This document shows positions 34,106 to 42,639 of a stretch of DNA of 49,055 bases, piece by piece. A program made the translations under genes and the position numbers. The stretch spans positions 172 through 49,226 of the forward strand of contig NZ_JAGIPX010000060.1 in the NCBI RefSeq assembly GCF_017814945.1, written 5' to 3'. Below the pieces are notes generated by a model, which did not search any database, was not told the DNA's origin, and saw only the letters and a list, made by a program, of their open reading frames with translations. Position 1 is the stretch's first letter, and every line of letters begins with the position of its first letter. The stretch is from Paraburkholderia sp. LEh10 (GTDB lineage: Bacteria > Pseudomonadota > Gammaproteobacteria > Burkholderiales > Burkholderiaceae).

Positions 34106-34621
34106 ATTTCTCCTCTCGAAATTGAGATTACCGCAGGTTTACTGCGAGCCTGTTGACGGATGACCAGTCATACATTGCTCGAAGTATAACATCGGTGCCG
34201 GACAAAAGACGCTGTGTGTAGACTTCGAGCAGTGTCTAACTTTGTGCGTTGGCATTTTGCCATATCGTTCCCTTCCGACGATAAAAAAAACCGCCCCCTA
34301 TCCATACGCCCGGTCGAATGTGGTGCATGCGCAACAAAGGGTGTCAAGTTCATCAACAGGCCGCTGGAGGCTGTTCGGCGCGGGCTGCGCGTGAGCATTT
34401 TTCGGGCCTGATCTAGCCACGCGCGAGGTGCTTCCAGGTGCCGTTTTCGCGCGTCCCGCTAATAGGTATACGCACGTCGCCGGGAGCGGATGCACCGCAT
34501 GGTAGAATCGCGTGATGCGCTGCGCTCGCAGACGCTCAAGAACTAGACACAGGGGTAGGCCCAAGCGGTGAGGTGAAAAACGCGTTTCCCTCATCGTCTT
34601 CGCGCGTAAACGATACGGACA
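34106..34621. other. Divergent ompA / gyrA upstream region
   Basis: 516 bp. On the minus strand a TATACT -10 box (34183-34188) gives a likely ompA-like promoter with a leader of about 70 nt. On the plus strand TAGAAT (34503-34508) is a possible gyrA -10 box, with no good -35. An AT-rich strip with eight A at 34282-34290 and a small TGGCA/TGCCA hairpin lie between. No gene is seen. Confidence 0.4.
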
Positions 34622-37246
34622 ATGGATCAATTCGCCAAAGAGACTCTACCAATCTCCCTAGAGGAGGAAATGCGCCGCTCGTATATCGAGTACGCAATGA
34701 GCGTGATCGTAGGGCGCGCGCTTCCCGATGTCCGAGATGGTCTGAAGCCGGTGCACCGGCGCGTGCTGTATGCGATGCACGAGCTGAACAACGACTGGAA
34801 CCGGGCGTACAAGAAATCGGCGCGTATCGTCGGCGACGTAATCGGTAAGTACCACCCGCACGGCGACTCGGCTGTATACGACACGATCGTCCGCATGGCG
34901 CAGGACTTCTCGCTGCGCTATATGCTCGTCGACGGACAAGGCAATTTCGGGTCGGTCGACGGCGACAACGCCGCGGCCATGCGCTACACCGAAATCCGTA
35001 TGGCGAAAATCGGCCACGAGCTACTCGCCGATATCGACAAGGAAACGGTCGACTTCCAGCCGAACTACGACGGCAGCGAAAACGAGCCGTCCATTCTGCC
35101 CGCGCGCATCCCCAATCTGCTGATCAACGGCTCATCGGGCATCGCCGTCGGAATGGCGACGAACATCCCGCCGCATAACCTGACCGAGATCGTCGACGCC
35201 TGCCATCATCTGCTGAAGAACCCGGAAGCGTCGATCGACGAGCTGATCGAGATCGTGCCCGCGCCTGACTTCCCAACGGCGGGCATCATCTATGGCGTCG
35301 CCGGTGTGCGCGACGGCTATCGCACGGGCCGTGGCCGCGTGGTGATGCGCGCCGCGACGCACTTCGAAGAGATCGACCGCGGCCAGCGCATGGCGATCAT
35401 CGTCGACGAACTGCCGTATCAGGTGAACAAGCGTTCGCTGCTCGAGCGGATCGCCGAGCTGGTGAATGAGAAAAAGCTCGAAGGCATTTCGGATATTCGC
35501 GACGAATCCGACAAAAGCGGCATGCGTGTCGTGATTGAGCTGAAGCGCGGCGAAGTGCCTGAGGTCATTCTCAACAATCTTTATAAGGCGACACAGCTTC
35601 AGGACACGTTCGGCATGAACATGGTCGCGCTGGTGGACGGCCAGCCGAAGCTGCTGAATCTGAAGGAAATGCTGTCGCATTTCCTGTCGCATCGCCGCGA
35701 AGTGCTGACGCGGCGCACCGTATACGAATTGCGCAAGGCGCGCGAACGCGGTCACGTGCTCGAGGGCCTGGCCGTCGCGCTTGCCAACATCGACGACTTC
35801 ATCGCGATCATCAAGGCCGCGCCGACGCCGCCCATTGCGAAGCAGGAGTTGATGGACCGCTCGTGGGATTCGTCGATCGTGCGCGAGATGCTGCAGCGCG
35901 CGGAATCGGAAGCCGCGTCGTCGGGCGGCCGCGCGGCGTACCGCCCTGAAGGGCTGAATCCGGCGTACGGCATGCAGGCTGACGGGCTGTATCGTCTGTC
36001 GGACACGCAGGCGCAGGAAATTCTCCAGATGCGCCTGCAACGCCTGACGGGGCTCGAGCAGGACAAGATCATCAGCGAGTACCGCGACGTGATGGCCCAG
36101 ATCGCCGACCTGCTGGATATCCTCGCGCGTCCCGAGCGCATAACTGCCATCATCTTCGACGAACTCACCTCGATCAAGAGCGAATTCGGCGACGAGCGCC
36201 GCTCGAAGATCGAGATGAACGCGACCGAGCTGAACACGGAAGACCTCATCACGCCGCAGGACATGGTCGTGACGATGTCGCACGCGGGTTACGTGAAATC
36301 GCAGCCGTTGTCCGAATATCGCGCCCAAAAGCGTGGAGGCCGCGGCAAACAGGCGACGCAGATGAAGGACGACGACTGGATCGACACGCTCTTTATCGCG
36401 AACACGCACGATCACATCCTGTGCTTCTCGAATCGCGGCCGCGTCTACTGGCTGAAGGTTTATGAAGTGCCGCAGGGTTCGCGCAATTCGCGCGGCCGTC
36501 CAATCGTCAATATGTTCCCGTTGCAGGAAGGCGAAAAAATTACTGTCGTGCTGCCCGTGAAGGAATTCTCGGCCGACAAGTTCGTTTTCATGGCGACGGC
36601 GCTCGGCACCGTCAAGAAGACGCCGCTCGAAGCATTTAGCCGTCCGTTGAAGAAGGGCATCATCGCTGTCGGACTGGATGACGGCGACTATCTGATCGGC
36701 GCGGCCATCACCGATGGCGAGCATGACGTGATGCTGTTCTCGGACTCGGGCAAGGCGGTCCGCTTCGACGAGAACGACGTCCGGCCGATGGGCCGCGAAG
36801 CGCGAGGCGTGCGCGGCATGCAGCTCGAAGACGGCCAGCAGGTGATCGCGCTGCTCGTTGCCGGCGACGAGCAGCAGTCGGTGCTGACGGCGACGGAAAA
36901 CGGCTACGGCAAGCGCACGCCGATCACGGAGTACACGCGCCACGGCCGCGGCACGAAGGGCATGATCGCGATCCAGACATCCGAGCGCAACGGCAAGGTG
37001 GTCGCCGCGACGCTCGTCGACCCGGAAGCGCAGATCATGCTGATCACGAACACGGGCGTGCTGATCCGCACACGCGTGTCTGAAATTCGAGAAATGGGCC
37101 GTGCAACGCAAGGTGTTACACTCATCAGCCTTGATGAAGGCACCAAGCTTTCCGGTCTGCAACAGATTGCCGAAGCGGAAGCTGACGTGGACGGCGATGC
37201 CGACCTGCCTGCCGACGAGGCGGGCGAAAACGGCGAAGCATCCTGA
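34622..37246 (+). CDS. gyrA: DNA gyrase subunit A
   Basis: 874-residue breakage-reunion subunit of DNA gyrase, which introduces negative supercoils. The catalytic Tyr122 is in AAMRYTEIRM. The quinolone region reads HPHGDSAVYDTIVR, with Ser83 and Asp87 unchanged, as in susceptible strains. The GyrA-box QRGGRG (in the C-terminal pinwheel) is present as KRGGRGKQ, and an acidic tail (EADVDGDADLPADEAGENGE) ends the protein. Length is normal. The start is fixed by conserved MDQFAKETLPISLEEE. It probably has its own promoter. Confidence 0.98.
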   Translation: MDQFAKETLPISLEEEMRRSYIEYAMSVIVGRALPDVRDGLKPVHRRVLYAMHELNNDWNRAYKKSARIVGDVIGKYHPHGDSAVYDTIVRMAQDFSLRYMLVDGQGNFGSVDGDNAAAMRYTEIRMAKIGHELLADIDKETVDFQPNYDGSENEPSILPARIPNLLINGSSGIAVGMATNIPPHNLTEIVDACHHLLKNPEASIDELIEIVPAPDFPTAGIIYGVAGVRDGYRTGRGRVVMRAATHFEEIDRGQRMAIIVDELPYQVNKRSLLERIAELVNEKKLEGISDIRDESDKSGMRVVIELKRGEVPEVILNNLYKATQLQDTFGMNMVALVDGQPKLLNLKEMLSHFLSHRREVLTRRTVYELRKARERGHVLEGLAVALANIDDFIAIIKAAPTPPIAKQELMDRSWDSSIVREMLQRAESEAASSGGRAAYRPEGLNPAYGMQADGLYRLSDTQAQEILQMRLQRLTGLEQDKIISEYRDVMAQIADLLDILARPERITAIIFDELTSIKSEFGDERRSKIEMNATELNTEDLITPQDMVVTMSHAGYVKSQPLSEYRAQKRGGRGKQATQMKDDDWIDTLFIANTHDHILCFSNRGRVYWLKVYEVPQGSRNSRGRPIVNMFPLQEGEKITVVLPVKEFSADKFVFMATALGTVKKTPLEAFSRPLKKGIIAVGLDDGDYLIGAAITDGEHDVMLFSDSGKAVRFDENDVRPMGREARGVRGMQLEDGQQVIALLVAGDEQQSVLTATENGYGKRTPITEYTRHGRGTKGMIAIQTSERNGKVVAATLVDPEAQIMLITNTGVLIRTRVSEIREMGRATQGVTLISLDEGTKLSGLQQIAEAEADVDGDADLPADEAGENGEAS

Positions 37247-37362
37247 TCCGTGCCGAAGCTTCTCAAGTAACGCGTAAAACCGCGCGGGCCTTTTGAGCGC
37301 ATCGGGCCGATGCGCCGCCTGCGCGGTGAAGCAGTCAGGTTAATTTTTCTTAGGGAGTAGTG

Positions 37363-37971
37363 ATGCAAAAACGATTCAAGCAGTTGATGGTTCTGGCCGC
37401 TTTCGTGCCGACGCTCGCGATGGCGCAAGCGTTGCAAAACCAGCAGCCGGCCCCGGCTGCTCCGGCTGCTGCTGCCCCGGCCGACCCGGCCAAGCAGGCT
37501 GCCATCAAGGATCTGCTGGATGCGATCGACGCACAGAAGCTGGTCGGCGCGATCGGCAACAGCGCGCAGATGCAAGCGAAGCAACTCGTCCCGGCGATCC
37601 TCTCGGACGCGCTGTCGGAAAACAAGACGATGACGGACAAGCAAAAGCAGGCTTCCGTCCCGACGCTGCAGAAGAACGCCGTGCCGAAGCTGGTTGACTC
37701 CGCAGGCCAGGTCTTCGCAACGGACGCATTCAAGCAGGACGCGATGCAAGCCCAGTACGACGCGTATGCGAAGTACTACAGCACGCAGGAAATCAAGGAT
37801 CTGACATCGTTCTACAAGAGCCCGACGGGCCGCAAGTTCATCCAGGTGCAAGACCAGGTTGGCCGCGACGTCGTGAACGGTCTGATGCAGAAGTACATGC
37901 CGCAATCGATCAAGGCGACGCGCGACCAGGCCGACAAGGAAGTCGCTTCCGTCAAGCCGGCCGCGAAGTAA
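37363..37971 (+). CDS. DUF2059 exported protein
   Basis: 202 residues from the ATG at 37363, with GGAG six bases before it. A signal peptide (VLAAFVPTLAMA) and a Pro/Ala-rich linker precede the DUF2059 domain (about 100-185), which has AYAKYYSTQEIKDLTSFYKS and GRKFIQVQDQV. The domain is found in periplasmic proteins of unknown function. It follows gyrA by 116 bp, as in other Burkholderia relatives. Confidence 0.9.
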   Translation: MQKRFKQLMVLAAFVPTLAMAQALQNQQPAPAAPAAAAPADPAKQAAIKDLLDAIDAQKLVGAIGNSAQMQAKQLVPAILSDALSENKTMTDKQKQASVPTLQKNAVPKLVDSAGQVFATDAFKQDAMQAQYDAYAKYYSTQEIKDLTSFYKSPTGRKFIQVQDQVGRDVVNGLMQKYMPQSIKATRDQADKEVASVKPAAK

Positions 37972-38088
37972 GCAGGTCGAACGAGGCTGAACGGCGCTCG
38001 AAGCGTCCGCCCGGCGCGGCATGAGAGGAAAATCTGTCGATTTCCCTTGAACGTCAGAGGTTTGGCGGGTTTTGAGCGTCAATGCGAT

Positions 38089-38128
38089 AATGGCCGTTTG
38101 CGCGTGCGCGCAGACGGCCATTTTCTTT
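38089..38128 (+). terminator. Strong hairpin terminator upstream of serC
   Basis: A 9-bp stem (38089-38097 with 38114-38122) continues after one mismatch into a 6-bp stem TGCGCG/CGCGCA with a 2-nt tip, followed by TTTTCTTT. It ends 70 bp before serC and more than 115 bp after the DUF2059 stop. Confidence 0.85.
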
Positions 38129-38197
38129 CAGGCGCGGTTTCCGGCTCTTTTGCATGCCGCGCGCCAGCTTTCGGGGTTCTCACGCAGGATTTCCATA

Positions 38198-39280
38198 ATG
38201 CGCGTCTTCAATTTCTCCGCCGGTCCGGCGGCCATGCCCGAAGAAGTGCTGCGCCAGGCAGCCGACGAAATGCTCGATTGGCGCGGCAGCGGCATGAGCG
38301 TGATGGAAATGAGCCATCGCGGCAAAGAGTTCATGACGATCCATGAAGAGGCGCTGATTGACCTTCGTGATCTGCTGCGCGTGCCGTCCAGCCATCAGAT
38401 TCTCTTCCTGCAAGGCGGCGGGCTCGGCGAAAACGCGATCGTGCCGATGAACCTGATGGGCCGCAAGGCGCGCGCGGACTTCGTCGTGACGGGCTCCTGG
38501 TCGCAAAAGTCGTTCAAGGAAGCGCAGAAGTACGGCGCGGCGCATCTGGCTGCGAGCGGCGAAACGGCCGATGGCTTTACGCATGCTCCCGCGCGCGCCG
38601 AGTGGAACCTGTCCGACGACCCCGCCTACGTGCACCTCTGCACGAACGAGACGATTCACGGCGTCGAGACCTTCGAGATCCCCGATCTCGGCGATATACC
38701 GCTCGTCGCCGATGCGTCGTCGCACATCCTGTCGCGCCCGATGGATATCGCCAAATACGGCGTGTTGTTCGGTGGCGCGCAGAAGAATATCGGCATGGCG
38801 GGCGTGACGGTCGTGATCGTGCGCGAGGATCTGCTGGACCGCTCAATGGCCATCTGTCCGTCGGCGTTCGAATGGAAGACCGTCGCGCTGAACAATTCGA
38901 TGTACAACACGCCTCCCACCTATGCGATCTATATTGCCGGGCTGGTGTTCAAGTGGTTGAAGAAGCAGGGCGGTCTGACGGCGATCGAGGCGCGCAACGT
39001 TGAAAAAGCGAAGCTGCTGTACGACACCATCGATTCATCGAGCTTCTATCTGAACAAGGTCGAGCGCAACGCTCGGTCGCGGATGAACGTACCGTTCTTC
39101 CTCGCCGACGAGTCGCGCAATGAAGATTTCCTGGCCGGCGCGAAAGCGCGCGGGCTGGTGCAGCTGAAGGGCCACAAGTCCGTCGGCGGCATGCGGGCGT
39201 CGATTTACAACGCGGTGCCGCTCGAAGGCGTCAAAGCGCTTGTCGAGTACATGAGGGAATTCGAACAGCGCAGCGCGTGA
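38198..39280 (+). CDS. serC: Phosphoserine aminotransferase
   Basis: 360-residue PLP enzyme of class V that makes 3-phosphoserine for serine synthesis and also serves pyridoxal phosphate synthesis. The start MRVFNFSAGPAAMPEEVL is diagnostic, the PLP lysine is Lys196 in FGGAQKNIGMAG, and the phosphate-binding GGMRAS is near the end. AGGA lies nine bases before the ATG. It opens the serC-pheA-hisC-tyrA-aroA-cmk-rpsA cluster and is separated from upstream genes by a strong terminator. Confidence 0.97.
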   Translation: MRVFNFSAGPAAMPEEVLRQAADEMLDWRGSGMSVMEMSHRGKEFMTIHEEALIDLRDLLRVPSSHQILFLQGGGLGENAIVPMNLMGRKARADFVVTGSWSQKSFKEAQKYGAAHLAASGETADGFTHAPARAEWNLSDDPAYVHLCTNETIHGVETFEIPDLGDIPLVADASSHILSRPMDIAKYGVLFGGAQKNIGMAGVTVVIVREDLLDRSMAICPSAFEWKTVALNNSMYNTPPTYAIYIAGLVFKWLKKQGGLTAIEARNVEKAKLLYDTIDSSSFYLNKVERNARSRMNVPFFLADESRNEDFLAGAKARGLVQLKGHKSVGGMRASIYNAVPLEGVKALVEYMREFEQRSA

Positions 39281-39342
39281 TTTTTTCCGGTCGCGGCGCG
39301 CGCATCCTCTTTCGAACTGGCCCCGAACCGGCCGCTATAAGC

Positions 39343-40425
39343 ATGGACGACGAACTCAATTCCCAACTCAAACCGCTGCGCGAACGTATCGACGCGATCG
39401 ACGCGCAGCTCATCGCGCTCCTGAATCAGCGCGCGGCGATCGCGCTCGAAGTCGGCGAGGTGAAGAAGCACTTCAACGCGCCCGTGTTTCGGCCGGAGCG
39501 CGAACAGCAGGTGATCGCGCGCCTGCAGGACATGAGTCAGGGGCCGCTCGCGGGCGAGCACATCAGCGCGATCTGGCGCGAAATCATGGCCGCGAGCCGC
39601 GCGCTGGAAAAGAATCTGACGGCCGCCTACCTCGGCCCGGCCGGAACCTATAGCGAACAGGCGATGCACGAGTACTTCGGTCAGTCGATCGAAGGGCTGC
39701 CCTGTGCGTCGATCGACGAAGTGTTCCGCTCGGTCGAAGCAGGCGGCGCGGAGTTCGGCGTCGTTCCCATCGAGAATTCCACGGAAGGCGCGGTGTCGCG
39801 CACGCTCGATCTGCTGCTGCAAACGCAACTGCTGATTGGCGGCGAGCTCGCATTGCCGATTCACCACAATCTGCTGACGCTCAACGGCGGCCTGACGGGC
39901 GTGACGCGCGTCTGCGCGCACGCGCAGGCGCTCGCGCAGTGCCAGGGCTGGCTCTCGACACACGCGCCGCATGTCGAGCGCCAGGCGGTGTCGAGCAACG
40001 CCGAAGCCGCGCGCATGGCCGCGCAAGACCCGACCATCGCAGCCATCGCCGGTGACCGCGCCGCGACCCAGTACGGTCTGCAGGTCGCATACGCGCTGAT
40101 CCAGGACGACCCGCACAACCGCACGCGCTTCGTCATGATCGGCAAGCAGCCGACGGGCGCGAGCGGCTATGACAAGACGTCGCTGATCGTGTCGGTCGCG
40201 AACGAGCCCGGCGCGATGTTCAAGCTGCTGGAGCCGCTCGCGCGGCATGGCGTGTCGATGACCCGTTTCGAGTCGCGTCCGGCGCGCGTCGGCACGTGGG
40301 AGTATTACTTCTACATCGACGTCGAAGGCCATCGCGACGATGCGCCCGTTGCCGCCGCGCTCGGCGACCTCGGCCAGAAAGCGGCATTCCTGAAAATACT
40401 CGGTTCGTATCCGCGCGCGCGCTGA
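39343..40425 (+). CDS. pheA: Bifunctional chorismate mutase / prephenate dehydratase
   Basis: 360 residues. The N-terminal AroQ chorismate mutase (1-90: LKPLRERIDAIDAQLIALLN) is fused to prephenate dehydratase (about 95-275: AYLGPAGTYSEQAMHEYFG, VPIENSTEGAVSRTLD) and a C-terminal ACT domain for phenylalanine feedback (ESRPARVGTWEYYFYIDV, given as ESRP and EYYFYIDV). It makes phenylpyruvate from chorismate. Start chosen at the ATG at 39343; an in-frame GTG at 39277 would overlap serC by four bases and add 22 poorly conserved residues. Confidence 0.96.
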   Translation: MDDELNSQLKPLRERIDAIDAQLIALLNQRAAIALEVGEVKKHFNAPVFRPEREQQVIARLQDMSQGPLAGEHISAIWREIMAASRALEKNLTAAYLGPAGTYSEQAMHEYFGQSIEGLPCASIDEVFRSVEAGGAEFGVVPIENSTEGAVSRTLDLLLQTQLLIGGELALPIHHNLLTLNGGLTGVTRVCAHAQALAQCQGWLSTHAPHVERQAVSSNAEAARMAAQDPTIAAIAGDRAATQYGLQVAYALIQDDPHNRTRFVMIGKQPTGASGYDKTSLIVSVANEPGAMFKLLEPLARHGVSMTRFESRPARVGTWEYYFYIDVEGHRDDAPVAAALGDLGQKAAFLKILGSYPRAR

Positions 40426-40482
40426 TACGCAGACTTCGTTTTCCAGGCAAGCACGCCTGGCTAGAGCAATCTGGAGATACCC

Positions 40483-41595
40483 ATGACAACGTCGTTCGGT
40501 CCTTCCTACGTTCGCGCGATCGCGCCTTATGTGGCTGGCAAGCCGATCTCGGAAGTCGCGCGCGAATTCGGGCTGGACGAAGCGCGGATCGTGAAGCTCG
40601 CGTCGAATGAAAATCCGCTCGGCATGCCGGAATCTGCGAAGACGGCGATGGCGCAGGCCGCGAGCGAACTCGGCCGCTATCCGGATGCAAACGCGTTCGA
40701 ACTGAAGGCGGCGCTGTCCGCGCACTACGATGTGCCTGCCGACTGGATCACGCTCGGCAACGGCAGCAACGACATTCTCGAACTGGCCGCGCATGCGTTC
40801 GTCGAGAAGAACCAGTCGGTCGTCTATTCGCAGTACTCGTTCGCCGTCTACGCGCTGGCGACGCAGGGCATCGGCGCGCGCGCAGTCGTCTTGCCCGCCG
40901 TCAAGTACGGTCACGATCTCGACGCGATGCTCGCCGCCATCAGCGACGACACGCGCCTCGTCTTCGTCGCGAACCCGAACAATCCGACGGGCACGTTCAT
41001 CGACGGCCCGGCGATCGAAGCGTTCCTGTCGAAGGTGCCGCGCCACGTCGCCGTGGTGCTCGACGAGGCGTACACGGAATACCTGAGCGCCGACAAGCGC
41101 TACGACTCGATCGCGTGGGTGCGCCGCTATCCGAATCTGCTGGTGTCGCGCACGTTCTCGAAGGCGTTCGGTCTCGCCGGTCTGCGTGTCGGCTTCGCGA
41201 TCGCGCAGCCGGAATTGACCGATCTGATGAACCGTCTGCGTCAGCCTTTCAACGTGAACACGCTCGCGCAAGCGGCCGCGATCGCCGCGCTGAACGACAA
41301 GCCGTTCCTGCAAAAGAGCGCGGAACTGAATGCACAAGGCTATCGCCGCCTGACGCAAGCATTCGACAAACTCGGCCTCGAATACGTGCCGTCGGACGGC
41401 AACTTCGTGCTGGTGCGCGTCGGCGATGAAGACGACGCAGGCAACCGCGTGAACCTGGCGTTGCTCAAGCAGGGCGTGATCGTGCGTCCGGTGGGCAGCT
41501 ACGGTTTGCCGCAATGGCTGCGCGTGACGATCGGCCTGCCGGAAGAAAACGAGGCGTTCATCGCGGCGCTCGAAAAGACGCTGGCGACGGCCTGA
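40483..41595 (+). CDS. hisC: Histidinol-phosphate aminotransferase
   Basis: 370-residue class I/II PLP aminotransferase. The early KLASNENPLG and GNGSNDILELA, NPNNPTGTF, DEAYTEY, and the PLP lysine in SRTFSKAFGLAGLRVGF are seen. In this aromatic cluster the same enzyme class also transaminates phenylpyruvate or 4-hydroxyphenylpyruvate, so it may serve phenylalanine and tyrosine formation as well as histidine. GGAG is seven bases before the ATG. A terminator-like hairpin follows directly. Confidence 0.93.
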   Translation: MTTSFGPSYVRAIAPYVAGKPISEVAREFGLDEARIVKLASNENPLGMPESAKTAMAQAASELGRYPDANAFELKAALSAHYDVPADWITLGNGSNDILELAAHAFVEKNQSVVYSQYSFAVYALATQGIGARAVVLPAVKYGHDLDAMLAAISDDTRLVFVANPNNPTGTFIDGPAIEAFLSKVPRHVAVVLDEAYTEYLSADKRYDSIAWVRRYPNLLVSRTFSKAFGLAGLRVGFAIAQPELTDLMNRLRQPFNVNTLAQAAAIAALNDKPFLQKSAELNAQGYRRLTQAFDKLGLEYVPSDGNFVLVRVGDEDDAGNRVNLALLKQGVIVRPVGSYGLPQWLRVTIGLPEENEAFIAALEKTLATA

Positions 41596-41612
41596 GCGTT
41601 CCAATGCAATCC

Positions 41613-41644
41613 ACGCGCCTCACGGACAGCGAGGCGCGTTTTTT
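41613..41644 (+). terminator. Hairpin with T-run overlapping the tyrA ribosome-binding site
   Basis: A 9-bp stem ACGCGCCTC (41613-41621)/GAGGCGCGT (41631-41639) and six T end two bases before the GTG start of tyrA. The GAGG of the right arm is the only Shine-Dalgarno-like sequence upstream of tyrA. Confidence 0.85.
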
Positions 41645-41646
41645 CT

Positions 41647-42621
41647 GTGACTGACGTGGCTGCGTTCTCTTTCGACAAACTGGTGATTTTCGGCGTCGGG
41701 CTGATCGGCGGGTCGCTCGCGCGCGCGCTGCGCGAGCGCGGCGACGTCGGCGGCGAGCGGCGCGTGATCGGCGTGGGGCGCTCGCCGTCATCGACGCAAC
41801 GCGCGCTCGAACTGGGCGTGATCGACGCAAGTGTTTCGCTGGCCGATGACGCCGCGCTGCCCGACGCGCTCGAAGGCGCCGACGTCGTGCTGCTCGCGGC
41901 GCCCGTCGCACAGACCCAACCGTTGCTGGAACGCATCGCGCCGTTTCTCGATTCATCGACCATCGTCACCGATGCCGGCAGCACTAAATCGGACGTCGTC
42001 GACGCCGCGCGCGCGGCCCTGGGCGAGCGCATCGGCCAGTTCGTGCCCGGCCATCCGATCGCGGGCCGCGAACTGAGCGGTGTCGATGCGGCGCTGCCGG
42101 ATCTGTACGTGAACCGCAACGTCGTGCTGTGCGCGCTGCCGGAGAATGCGCCCGCCGACGTCGAGCGTGTTGCCGCGATGTGGCGCGCAACGGGAGCCAG
42201 CGTACACGCGATGCCCCCCGGGCAGCATGACCACGTGTTCGCGTCCGTCAGCCATCTGCCGCATGTGTTGTCGTTCGCGCTGGTCGAGCAGATTCTTAAT
42301 TCATCCGATGCCGCGCTGAAGTTCTCGTTCGCGGCGGGTGGCTTCCGCGACTTCACGCGCATTGCCGCGTCGAGCCCCGAAATGTGGCGAGACGTGTGCG
42401 TGGCGAACCGCGCGGCGCTGCTCGACGAAATCGACGGCTATACGGCCGTGCTTGCACGTTTGCGCACGGCCATCGAAGCGAGCGACGGCGCGACGCTCGA
42501 AGCCGTGTTCGCGCGCTCGCGCACGGCGCGCAGCGAGTGGCAGGAGCGCGCTGCATCGTCGCAACAGGCGGCGCAGAAGCCGTCGCCCGCGCGTTCGGCA
42601 AACGACGACGCGTCGAAATAA
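41647..42621 (+). CDS. tyrA: Prephenate dehydrogenase
   Basis: 324-residue NAD(P)-dependent enzyme that converts prephenate to 4-hydroxyphenylpyruvate for tyrosine. The N-terminal Rossmann motif is VIFGVGLIGGSLARAL. GHPIAGRELSG, with the catalytic His, and SHLPHVLSFAL follow. There is no chorismate mutase fusion and no ACT domain, and the tail after ~290 is disordered. The GTG at 41647 is the likely start; a second GTG at 41656 is the alternative. The start region lies just behind a terminator-like hairpin. Confidence 0.93.
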   Translation: MTDVAAFSFDKLVIFGVGLIGGSLARALRERGDVGGERRVIGVGRSPSSTQRALELGVIDASVSLADDAALPDALEGADVVLLAAPVAQTQPLLERIAPFLDSSTIVTDAGSTKSDVVDAARAALGERIGQFVPGHPIAGRELSGVDAALPDLYVNRNVVLCALPENAPADVERVAAMWRATGASVHAMPPGQHDHVFASVSHLPHVLSFALVEQILNSSDAALKFSFAAGGFRDFTRIAASSPEMWRDVCVANRAALLDEIDGYTAVLARLRTAIEASDGATLEAVFARSRTARSEWQERAASSQQAAQKPSPARSANDDASK

Positions 42622-42639
42622 CTGGACACTGGAATTCAC

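Noticed and set aside
34691..34885. Quinolone resistance substitutions in gyrA
   Set aside because: Ser83 and Asp87 are the unchanged residues, so no resistance change is visible.
35132..37162. A 676-residue minus-strand frame opposite gyrA
   Set aside because: Shadow of gyrA: composition is Arg/His/Asp-rich and no domain is recognisable.
39205..41604. A 799-residue minus-strand frame across pheA and hisC
   Set aside because: It runs antisense to two well-defined genes, with Arg-rich, domain-free translation.
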